Source: Anaerolineaceae bacterium UBA3924
GTDB lineage: Bacteria; Chloroflexota; Anaerolineae; Anaerolineales; Anaerolineaceae
Assembly (NCBI GenBank): GCA_002385985.1
Contig: DGEO01000007.1
Coordinates: 99,320-123,677, forward strand
Length of the DNA: 24,358 nt
Direction of reading: 5' to 3'
Positions 15,967 to 22,337 of the stretch are shown here, piece by piece; the stretch's first letter is position 1; the number at the start of each line of letters is the position of its first letter. The notes below the pieces were generated by a model that was not told the DNA's origin, made no database searches, and saw nothing but the letters and a program-made list of their open reading frames with translations. A program made the position numbers and the translations under genes.

Positions 15967-16725
15967 TTACGGCGTCGGGGTGATGGTCGCCTCAGCCTCC
16001 GCCGGTTCGGTGGTGGCCGCCGACGGTGTGGTGGGCACCGGGCGGGTCGGCGTCGGCGTGACCAGGTTGACCGGGACGATCAGCAGCTGCTGGTCGTAGA
16101 TCACGCTGTCTTCCTCCAGCGGCGGGTTGGGCCGCAGGCGCGCATTGGTCATCTGGATGATCGCGTCCACCGTGCTATTGAATCGCGAGGCGATGTTCGC
16201 CAGCGTGTCGCCAAACTGCACGCGGTACTCGATGTCGATGCGCAGGCCTTCCGGGATGGCCGTGGGCGTGGGCAGCTCCTGGTCCGGCGCCGGAATGAGG
16301 ATCTCATTGCCCGGCTGGATCGGGCAGGTGCCCGGTTCGAAATTGTTGATCGCCAGCAGCACCGCGAGCGTGGTGTTGTACTCGACCGCCAGATCGTAGC
16401 AGGTGTCCCCTTCCTGCACCACGTAGGTGAACGGGCCAGACAGGGTGGGCGTTAAGGTGATGGTGGGTGTCAGCGTGGGAGTGAGCGTGTTGGTCGGCGT
16501 GGGCGACGGCACCGTGGGCGTGACGGTGGCGGTGTGGGTCGCCGTAGGTGTCGCCGATGCGAACAGCGCAATCGCCGGCCGGTCCCCACCGAGCAGCGAG
16601 GTGACCAGCAGCACCAGGCCGATGATCACCAGAAGCGCGGCAGCGCCTCCAATGATGTATGGAGTCATGCGCTGGCGCTTCTTGTACGAGTCGATCACGG
16701 ATTGCGGGTTTTGTTTTGGACTCAT
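15967..16725 (-). CDS. Membrane-anchored protein with two LysM domains
   Basis: LysM domains bind N-acetylglucosamine polymers such as peptidoglycan. The 252-residue product has a short basic cytoplasmic start and one membrane helix at about 22-46. A Thr/Pro linker (57-97) precedes LysM 1 (about 100-145, TYVVQEGDTCYDLAVEYN), which has Cys 109 and Cys 134 that may form a disulfide. LysM 2 spans about 166-218 (YRVQFGDTLANIASRFN). A Thr/Pro tail ends the protein. No catalytic domain is present, so it is more likely a wall-binding anchor than an enzyme. The ATG at 16725 has AGGAAG 9 nt upstream. It is divergent from the partner-switching operon. Confidence 0.92.
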   Translation of the reverse strand: MSPKQNPQSVIDSYKKRQRMTPYIIGGAAALLVIIGLVLLVTSLLGGDRPAIALFASATPTATHTATVTPTVPSPTPTNTLTPTLTPTITLTPTLSGPFTYVVQEGDTCYDLAVEYNTTLAVLLAINNFEPGTCPIQPGNEILIPAPDQELPTPTAIPEGLRIDIEYRVQFGDTLANIASRFNSTVDAIIQMTNARLRPNPPLEEDSVIYDQQLLIVPVNLVTPTPTRPVPTTPSAATTEPAEAEATITPTP

Positions 16726-16875
16726 GATGAGTGACTTCCTGTTTTTGAGGTTGCGGCCGGTTCCGACAACAGTGTGCAGCCCCGACTTCCTTTACATGCT
16801 TCACCAGATTTCATGGAATTTGAGCTTATTCTACCCGAAAAAAAGGGTTTGGGCGAGTCCTGTTAAATGACCCCA

Positions 16876-16884
16876 TGATATAAT
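16876..16884 (+). promoter_or_regulatory. Predicted extended -10 promoter of the partner-switching operon
   Basis: TGA precedes a perfect TATAAT (16879-16884), forming an extended -10 element, with no -35 at normal spacing. The predicted start is about 43 nt before the STAS gene. Confidence 0.6.
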
Positions 16885-16933
16885 TTCTAAATACTTCCAT
16901 TTTGAAAGACTGAGCCATCCCTCTGGAGGACCC

Positions 16934-17269
16934 ATGGAAATCACTCACACCGCCTTTAAGCATTCAGATCTGTTAAAAATCAGCGGACGCATTGACAGCG
17001 CCACCTCCCCGCAGCTGGCCGATGCGCTCTCCAAGATCACCGACAACGGTGGTTACCGGATCGTCCTCGACCTGAGTGAAGTATCCTTCATTTCCAGCGC
17101 CGGGCTGCGGGTGCTGATCAGCGCACAGAAAACCTGCAAGCGCTACAACCGCGGTGAAGTGGTTCTGGCGGCCGTTCCCGCCAACATTATGGCTGCCCTG
17201 GAACTGGCCGGTTTTACAACCCTGTTCAAGATTTTCCCCGAAACGCTCGAAGCCGTCGGCAGTTTTTAG
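16934..17269 (+). CDS. STAS-domain anti-sigma factor antagonist (SpoIIAA/RsbV-like)
   Basis: In partner switching the unphosphorylated antagonist binds the anti-sigma kinase and frees its target. The 111-residue product is a single STAS domain. The motif VSFISSAGLRVL aligns with the phosphorylation site of SpoIIAA and RsbV, placing the phospho-acceptor at Ser 55; the Asp usually two residues before the Ser-Ser/Thr-Gly turn is replaced by Ser. The ATG at 16934 has TGGAGGA about 4 nt upstream. The kinase gene begins 19 nt after its stop and a SpoIIE-type phosphatase gene follows, completing the triad. The roles are inferred from the family and gene order. Confidence 0.93.
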   Translation: MEITHTAFKHSDLLKISGRIDSATSPQLADALSKITDNGGYRIVLDLSEVSFISSAGLRVLISAQKTCKRYNRGEVVLAAVPANIMAALELAGFTTLFKIFPETLEAVGSF

Positions 17270-17288
17270 TGACCAACCCTTCCTTTTC

Positions 17289-17705
17289 ATGAGAACCAAG
17301 GTCTTTCCTGGCAACTATGAAAGCTTATCGATAATCGCAGAATTCGTTCGCCAGGCGGCTGAAGAGGTAGGTCTGGATCCCTGCGCCACCTATGCGGTCG
17401 AAACAGCGGTCGATGAGGCGTGCTCAAACATCATTGAGCACGCCTATGGTGGTGAGAACATCGGCGACATCGTGTGCACGTGTTTTATTAAATCCTCCGA
17501 ACTGGTTATCCAGCTTCAGGACACCGGCCGCTCGTTTAATCCAGACCTGGTGGAAGATCCTGATATTACCGCTCCGCTAGAGGAACGCGAAAACCATGGA
17601 CTGGGCCTCTACATGATGCGCCAGTGGATGGATGAGGTGCGCTTTTCATTCGATGACGGCATCAACACCCTCACCATGGTCAAGCGCAAGGAGACAGTTT
17701 GCTAA
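17289..17705 (+). CDS. RsbW-like anti-sigma serine kinase (HATPase_c_2)
   Basis: This 138-residue protein has the GHKL ATPase fold of SpoIIAB/RsbW kinases, which phosphorylate the STAS partner. The N box is ETAVDEACSNIIEHAYGG, the first G box LQDTGRSFNPDL and the second HGLGLYMMRQWMDEV. The strand NTLTMVKRK ends the fold. All ATP-binding motifs are intact. The ATG at 17289 gives the usual length but has no visible ribosome site, so it probably depends on coupling to the STAS gene 19 nt upstream. Its stop overlaps the next start as TAATG. It would be expected to bind a sigma factor or another output protein, but none is nearby. Confidence 0.93.
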   Translation: MRTKVFPGNYESLSIIAEFVRQAAEEVGLDPCATYAVETAVDEACSNIIEHAYGGENIGDIVCTCFIKSSELVIQLQDTGRSFNPDLVEDPDITAPLEERENHGLGLYMMRQWMDEVRFSFDDGINTLTMVKRKETVC

Positions 17706-20700
17706 TGGCCCTTCCCAGGCTGACTTCCACCCCCGAATGGAAGCAGTTCTTACGCCTGGGGGAAGAATTGCTCAACCATCCGGCGGCCAGGGACCAGATC
17801 TCCATCATTGAAGAAACCATCCAGCAGTACCTCAACGCCAGCGCCCGGGTCTGGCTGGCGAAGCCCTATTACCCTTTGCCCGGCGACCCGGATACCCCTG
17901 CTTATTCCCCCGACACGGCTCCAGAGCCGGTCCGCAGGGTGCTGACAACGCACCAGCCGCTGCGCCTCATCGACGAAGAGACCGGCGCAGGCGTTCATAC
18001 CCTGTACCTGCCCCTGCAGACTCGTGACCTGCTGCTCGGCGTTCTGCAGGTCGAGCGCAGCCCGGGGCAGCCCTTCCGCAAGGAAGAGATGGACATCCTG
18101 GAGGGGCTGGCCGCCCACGCCTCGCTGAACCTGCAGGCCGCCCGCCAGGTGACCATCAAGAATTACCGCTCCGGCCAGCTGGCCCTGGTGCGCAAGGTAA
18201 GCGCGCAGATCGCCAACATCCTGGACCTGGACGAGCTCAGCCGCCAGGTGACGGACCTGATCCGCGAGTCTTTCAACTATTACTACGTCGCCATCTTCAC
18301 CGTGGACCCCGACAGCCCGCTGCTGCAGTTCCGGGCCAGCTCCAGCGTTTCGGAAAATGCCACCGGCCTGCACTGGTCCATCCCGGTGAAGCTTGGTGAA
18401 GGAATCGTTGGTTATGTCGCCCAGAGCGGTGAGGTGCTGCTTTCCAACGATGTGATCAACGAACCGCGCTACCGCTATGTGGACGCGCTGCCGGAGACCC
18501 GATCCGAAGTCGCCATTCCGCTTAAAGTGGAAAACCGCGTGCTGGGCGTGCTTGACATCCAGAGCAACGAGCGGGGCGCCTTCCACGAAAACGACCTGAT
18601 CGTCATGCAGGCGCTGGCCGACAACATCGCCCTGGCAGTCGAGGGCGCCCGCCTGTACAGCAGTCTGCGCCGCCGGGCCGATGAGCTTTCGGTGGTTTAC
18701 GAGATCACCCACGCGCTGAACTCCATCCTGGACATCGATGAGCTGCTGGAGGAGGTGGTTAACACCATCCAGCGCTGGTTCCAGATCCCCTACGTGCACC
18801 TGTACACCGTCCATGCCGGCCGGAAGAAAGTGATCTACGTCGCCGGCAGCGGCGCTCGCAGCCGGGAATTTGAAAGGAACGAAGTCACCTTCGATCTGGA
18901 CGACCCGCAGGGCATCATCCCCTGGGTGGCCCGCAGCGGGCAGACCCGCCTGTCCAACAACGTCGCCGAGGACCCGCTCTACCGCCCCTCGCCGTTTGCC
19001 CCCATCGATACACAGTCGGAAATGGCCATCCCGCTCCTGTTCGGCGGCGACGTGCTGGGAGTGCTGGACGTTCAGAGCGATGAGCCCCAGGCGTTCGACC
19101 CGGACGACCAGTCCCTGCTCGAAGCGCTGGCCGGCAGCATCGCCGTCGCCATCCGCAACGCCACGCTGTACCGCTCCGAGCAGTGGCGCCGCCAGGTGGC
19201 CGACAGCTTCCGCGACGTGGCCGGGCTGGTGTCCGCCAACACCGCCATCGACCAGCTGCTGAAGCGCATCCTGGTCGAGCTGGAGAACAACCTGCCCTGC
19301 GATGCCTCGGCCATCTGGCTGGTCGACGACCTGAGCGCTCCCCGCGAAGGCCTGAGCCTGCAGCTGGCCGCCTCCAACGGGATCGCGGAGGAAAAGCTGC
19401 TGGCCGTCATCGAAGAATCCCAGTCTGCCAGAGAGTGGCTGAACCAGGCGGTGGTGGCTTCGACCATCACCATCCGCCAGCCGGAGGATCCTTTCGGGCC
19501 GCTAGGGCTGAGCCTGGGATTCCCGCCGGATTATTCCTCCATCGCCGCTCCGCTGCGGGCCGGTGACCAGTACCTGGGCGTGCTCACCCTGGCCCACCGC
19601 ACCAGCGGCCGCTACGGCGAAGAAGCTAGCGCTATGACAGGCACCTTCGCCAATTACGCCGCGGTGGCCATTCAGAACGCTCGCCTGTACAACGCCGCGC
19701 AGGAACAGGCCTGGATCTCGACCGTGCTGCTGCAGGTGGCCGAAGCCTGCCAGTCGGTGACCAGCGAGAACGAGCTGTTCGCCACCATGGCCCGGCTGAC
19801 TCCGCTGCTGGTCGGCGTGCGTAAATGCGCCTTTTACCGCTTCGATCCCTTCGAGCAGGAGTTCGAGCTCAAAGCATGGTACGGCTTCGACCCCGGCACG
19901 GCTACCCGCTCAGTCACCGCAGCTGAGGCTCCCGGTCTCTCCCGCCTGGCTGCCGACCCCCACGCCCTGTATCTGGACGATGCCGCCAGCGAACTGGGCC
20001 TGCCCGGGCTGAGCGGTGCGAATGGAAACGGCACCTCGGTCATGCTGCCGCTGGTCATTCGCGGTGAGCTGCTGGGCGCTGTCTTCGTGGTTCACGAAGT
20101 GGACGAGCCCACCGCGGAGAAATCCTTCGACGACCAGAACCTGGCCATCCTGCAGGGTATCGCACACCAGACGGCCATCACCCTGGAAAACATCCGCCTG
20201 TGGGAAGCCCGCCAGGAGGAAGCCTACGTCACCGCGGTGCTCTTGCAGGCCGCCCAGGCGGTGGTCAGCCAGTCCAGCCTGGAAGACGTGCTGGACACCA
20301 TCGTGCACCTGATGCAAATCCTGGTGGGCATCGACACCTCGCTGATCTATTTCCTGGACCATGCCACCAACCGCTACGTGCTGGCTGAGACCACCCATAC
20401 CGCCAGCATCGGCCACGACCAGCTTGCCCGTTCCTTCGCCCCGGGCGAGTTCCCCCTGCTCGACCAGGCCAGCCAGCGGGATGAGCTGGTCATCTACCCG
20501 CTGCCGGATGCCTCCCTCTCCGCTGAGCACTGGCCGCAGCTGCGAACCTATTACACCCGCGACATGCTCGAGGACCACAGCAAGCTGCGCGACGACTGGC
20601 TGGTCGGGTTCCCCCTGTCTGTCAAGGGTGAAGTGTTCGGCGTGCTGATCGCCAAAGAGTGCGGCACCCCGCCCGCCACCCGCAGCCGCCGCCTGGAGAT

Positions 20701-21514
20701 CATCGGCGGCATCGCGCAGCAGGTCGCCCTGGCCATCCAGAACGAGCGCCTGAACCAGGAGATGGTTGAGCGCGAAAAACTGGAGAAGGAAATTGAGCTG
20801 GCCCGCCAGATCCAGACCACCTTCCTGCCCGATCACCTGCCGGAAATCCCGGGCTGGGAGCTGGACATTCGCTGGCAGACCGCCCGTCAGGTCGGCGGCG
20901 ACTTTTACGACGTGTTCTCGCTGGACGACGACCGTCTCGGCCTGGTCATCGCCGACGTTGCCGACAAGGGCCTGCCCGCCGCCCTGTACATGACCGTCAC
21001 CCGCACGCTGATCCGGGCCAGCAGCTCCGGCGAATCCTCGCCCGGCAAGGTGCTGGAGCGGGTCAACCAGCTTCTGGAGATGGATTCGTCCAACGGCATG
21101 TTCGTGACCGCCGTGTACGCCATCCTCAACTTGAAAACCGGCGAGCTGGTGTATGCCAATGCCGGTCACAACCGCCCGCTGATCATCCGCGATGAGACCC
21201 GGCAGATCGAGCAGCTGCCCAGAGGCGGCATGGCCATGGGCGTGCTCCCCGACACCAGGATTCCCGATCACCATTACCGGCTGAACCACGGCGACGTGCT
21301 CCTGCTGTTCACCGACGGAGTGACGGAAACCTTTTCACCGGCTGAAGAACCCTACGGCGTGGACCGCCTGATCGACACGGTGGAAGAGGCGCGGACCTGC
21401 GAGGTCGACCAGATGCTCACCGAGATCGAAAAGGCTCTGGCCGCCTTCCGCGAAGATCACCCGCCATCCGACGACATCACCCTGCTGGCCATCCGGCGCA
21501 AGCGGTCTGAATAA
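17705..21514 (+). CDS. Multi-GAF sensor with SpoIIE/RsbU-type PP2C phosphatase domain
   Basis: Such phosphatases reactivate the STAS antagonist by removing its phosphate. The product has about 1269 residues. Six GAF-like units can be traced: 1 (about 15-145, partial), 2 (173-318), 3 (342-489), 4 (512-662), 5 (687-832) and 6 (858-1018). They are marked by repeated strands such as VLGVLDIQSNE, VLGVLDVQSDE and YLGVLTLAHR, and by endings like NARLY. A helical linker with EIELARQIQTTFLP leads to the phosphatase domain (about 1040-1268). That domain has VGGDFYDV, IADVADKGLPAALYM, YANAGHNRPLI, FTDGVTE and SDDITLLAI, so the metal-binding Asps are present. There are no membrane segments, so the sensor is cytoplasmic. 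The start is the ATG in TAATG; a TTG at 17699 has a better-placed AAGGAG. GAF ligands are unknown. Confidence 0.95.
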   Translation: MALPRLTSTPEWKQFLRLGEELLNHPAARDQISIIEETIQQYLNASARVWLAKPYYPLPGDPDTPAYSPDTAPEPVRRVLTTHQPLRLIDEETGAGVHTLYLPLQTRDLLLGVLQVERSPGQPFRKEEMDILEGLAAHASLNLQAARQVTIKNYRSGQLALVRKVSAQIANILDLDELSRQVTDLIRESFNYYYVAIFTVDPDSPLLQFRASSSVSENATGLHWSIPVKLGEGIVGYVAQSGEVLLSNDVINEPRYRYVDALPETRSEVAIPLKVENRVLGVLDIQSNERGAFHENDLIVMQALADNIALAVEGARLYSSLRRRADELSVVYEITHALNSILDIDELLEEVVNTIQRWFQIPYVHLYTVHAGRKKVIYVAGSGARSREFERNEVTFDLDDPQGIIPWVARSGQTRLSNNVAEDPLYRPSPFAPIDTQSEMAIPLLFGGDVLGVLDVQSDEPQAFDPDDQSLLEALAGSIAVAIRNATLYRSEQWRRQVADSFRDVAGLVSANTAIDQLLKRILVELENNLPCDASAIWLVDDLSAPREGLSLQLAASNGIAEEKLLAVIEESQSAREWLNQAVVASTITIRQPEDPFGPLGLSLGFPPDYSSIAAPLRAGDQYLGVLTLAHRTSGRYGEEASAMTGTFANYAAVAIQNARLYNAAQEQAWISTVLLQVAEACQSVTSENELFATMARLTPLLVGVRKCAFYRFDPFEQEFELKAWYGFDPGTATRSVTAAEAPGLSRLAADPHALYLDDAASELGLPGLSGANGNGTSVMLPLVIRGELLGAVFVVHEVDEPTAEKSFDDQNLAILQGIAHQTAITLENIRLWEARQEEAYVTAVLLQAAQAVVSQSSLEDVLDTIVHLMQILVGIDTSLIYFLDHATNRYVLAETTHTASIGHDQLARSFAPGEFPLLDQASQRDELVIYPLPDASLSAEHWPQLRTYYTRDMLEDHSKLRDDWLVGFPLSVKGEVFGVLIAKECGTPPATRSRRLEIIGGIAQQVALAIQNERLNQEMVEREKLEKEIELARQIQTTFLPDHLPEIPGWELDIRWQTARQVGGDFYDVFSLDDDRLGLVIADVADKGLPAALYMTVTRTLIRASSSGESSPGKVLERVNQLLEMDSSNGMFVTAVYAILNLKTGELVYANAGHNRPLIIRDETRQIEQLPRGGMAMGVLPDTRIPDHHYRLNHGDVLLLFTDGVTETFSPAEEPYGVDRLIDTVEEARTCEVDQMLTEIEKALAAFREDHPPSDDITLLAIRRKRSE

Positions 21515-21521
21515 AAAGAAA

Positions 21522-21548
21522 AAGACCGGCCTTGTTCCGGTCTTCTGT
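21522..21548. terminator. Bidirectional terminator between the phosphatase and ftsB-like genes
   Basis: AAGACCGG (21522-21529) and CCGGTCTT (21537-21544) form an 8-bp stem with a 7-base loop. On the plus strand CTGTTTT follows. On the minus strand the stem is followed by TTTCTTTTT, a better T tract. It can serve both convergent genes. Confidence 0.85.
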
Positions 21549-21566
21549 TTTGCAGCTAAGATCTGT

Positions 21567-21944
21567 TCATTCGCCAAAGAACAGCGCGCGCCACACCTCG
21601 ATATTGCTCACCGGTTCAGGCGTGGGCGTTTCCACCACCATCGGCCCGGGGGTGATCTCACCGGGCGGGATGGGCACCACCAGCACCTCTCCGGGACGGG
21701 TCAGGCGGCCCTTTTCCCTGGCCCACTCCTCCACCGCCACCTCAGAGGTCGCGTAGGCGATCTGCGTGTGCAGCATGTTCTGGGTGGCGTACAGGTGCGC
21801 TACCTTGGTGGACTCCAGGTCGCGCTGTTCGGTCAGCCGGTTCAGGTCGGCCAGACGGGTGTTCAAATCCATGACCAGCAGGAACGAAAGGATCAGGACG
21901 GCGACGATGATGATGTGTTTCTTGTTGAACTTAATACCCTTCAT
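21567..21944 (-). CDS. DivIC/FtsB-like septum formation protein
   Basis: FtsB/DivIC proteins are single-pass division proteins that join FtsL and FtsQ/DivIB at the septum. The 125-residue product has a short basic cytoplasmic start, one membrane helix (10-25), a coiled coil (27-65) and the segment EEWAREKGRLTRPGEVLVV, which matches the FtsB region after the coiled coil. A Pro/Thr-rich extension of about 35 residues ends in WRALFFGE and is unlike classical FtsB. I chose the ATG at 21944 because AGGA lies 7 nt upstream. The in-frame ATG at 21959 has no ribosome site. It is a single gene with an extended -10 promoter and shared terminator. Confidence 0.85.
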   Translation of the reverse strand: MKGIKFNKKHIIIVAVLILSFLLVMDLNTRLADLNRLTEQRDLESTKVAHLYATQNMLHTQIAYATSEVAVEEWAREKGRLTRPGEVLVVPIPPGEITPGPMVVETPTPEPVSNIEVWRALFFGE

Positions 21945-21989
21945 TTCCTTTTCCTGCATCAGGCGGTGGCCCCGGATGAGGGCATCTAT

Positions 21990-21998
21990 ATTCTAGCA
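21990..21998 (-). promoter_or_regulatory. Predicted extended -10 promoter of the ftsB-like gene
   Basis: On the minus strand TGC precedes TAGAAT, an extended -10 element. The predicted start is about 40 nt before the ATG at 21944. Confidence 0.45.
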
Positions 21999-22096
21999 AG
22001 AAACGTGCCAAATGGTTTACAATCAGCAGGGTCCGGATGGATTCTCTGGCAAAAACCTTGCAACATGAAGCGGTATGACCGCCTGCTTCCAGACAA

Positions 22097-22123
22097 CAAA
22101 AAACCCCAGAATTGCTTCTGAGG
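22097..22123 (-). terminator. Rho-independent terminator of tRNA-Leu
   Basis: On the minus strand 22116-22123 and 22104-22111 pair over 8 bp with one U-G wobble and a GCAA tetraloop, followed by six Ts. It lies 7 nt after the mature tRNA 3' end. Confidence 0.9.
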
Positions 22124-22130
22124 TTTCCAG

Positions 22131-22214
<84 letters not shown>

Positions 22215-22235
22215 CTGTCAAAGGATCTGCAGGAT

Positions 22236-22263
22236 ATTGTAACTTGATTCTTCTATTTGTCAA
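22236..22263 (-). promoter_or_regulatory. Predicted sigma70-type promoter of tRNA-Leu
   Basis: On the minus strand a perfect TTGACA (22258-22263) and TACAAT (22236-22241) are separated by 16 bp. The predicted start near 22229 is about 15 nt before the tRNA 5' end. Confidence 0.85.
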
Positions 22264-22337
22264 CCTTTCCAGAGAATTCTGGCTGGAGGGCCGGACGCCT
22301 TCCGGCTGGTAGAATCCATCGCACAGGGAAACCGCAT

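Noticed and set aside
16440..16560. GTGGGCGT-like tandem repeats, considered as a repeat array or regulatory repeat
   Set aside because: They encode the Thr/Pro linker of the LysM protein (ACC/ACG and CCC/CCG codons read from the other strand). The units are irregular and in frame.
16851..16859. GGGCGAGTC shared with the rimM hairpin arm, considered as a dispersed repeat
   Set aside because: Only a 9-base match with no second arm; expected by chance at this GC content.
19910..21289. Minus-strand open frame of 459 codons opposite the phosphatase gene
   Set aside because: It arises from the strong codon bias of the GAF/phosphatase gene. There is no plausible start region or protein family.
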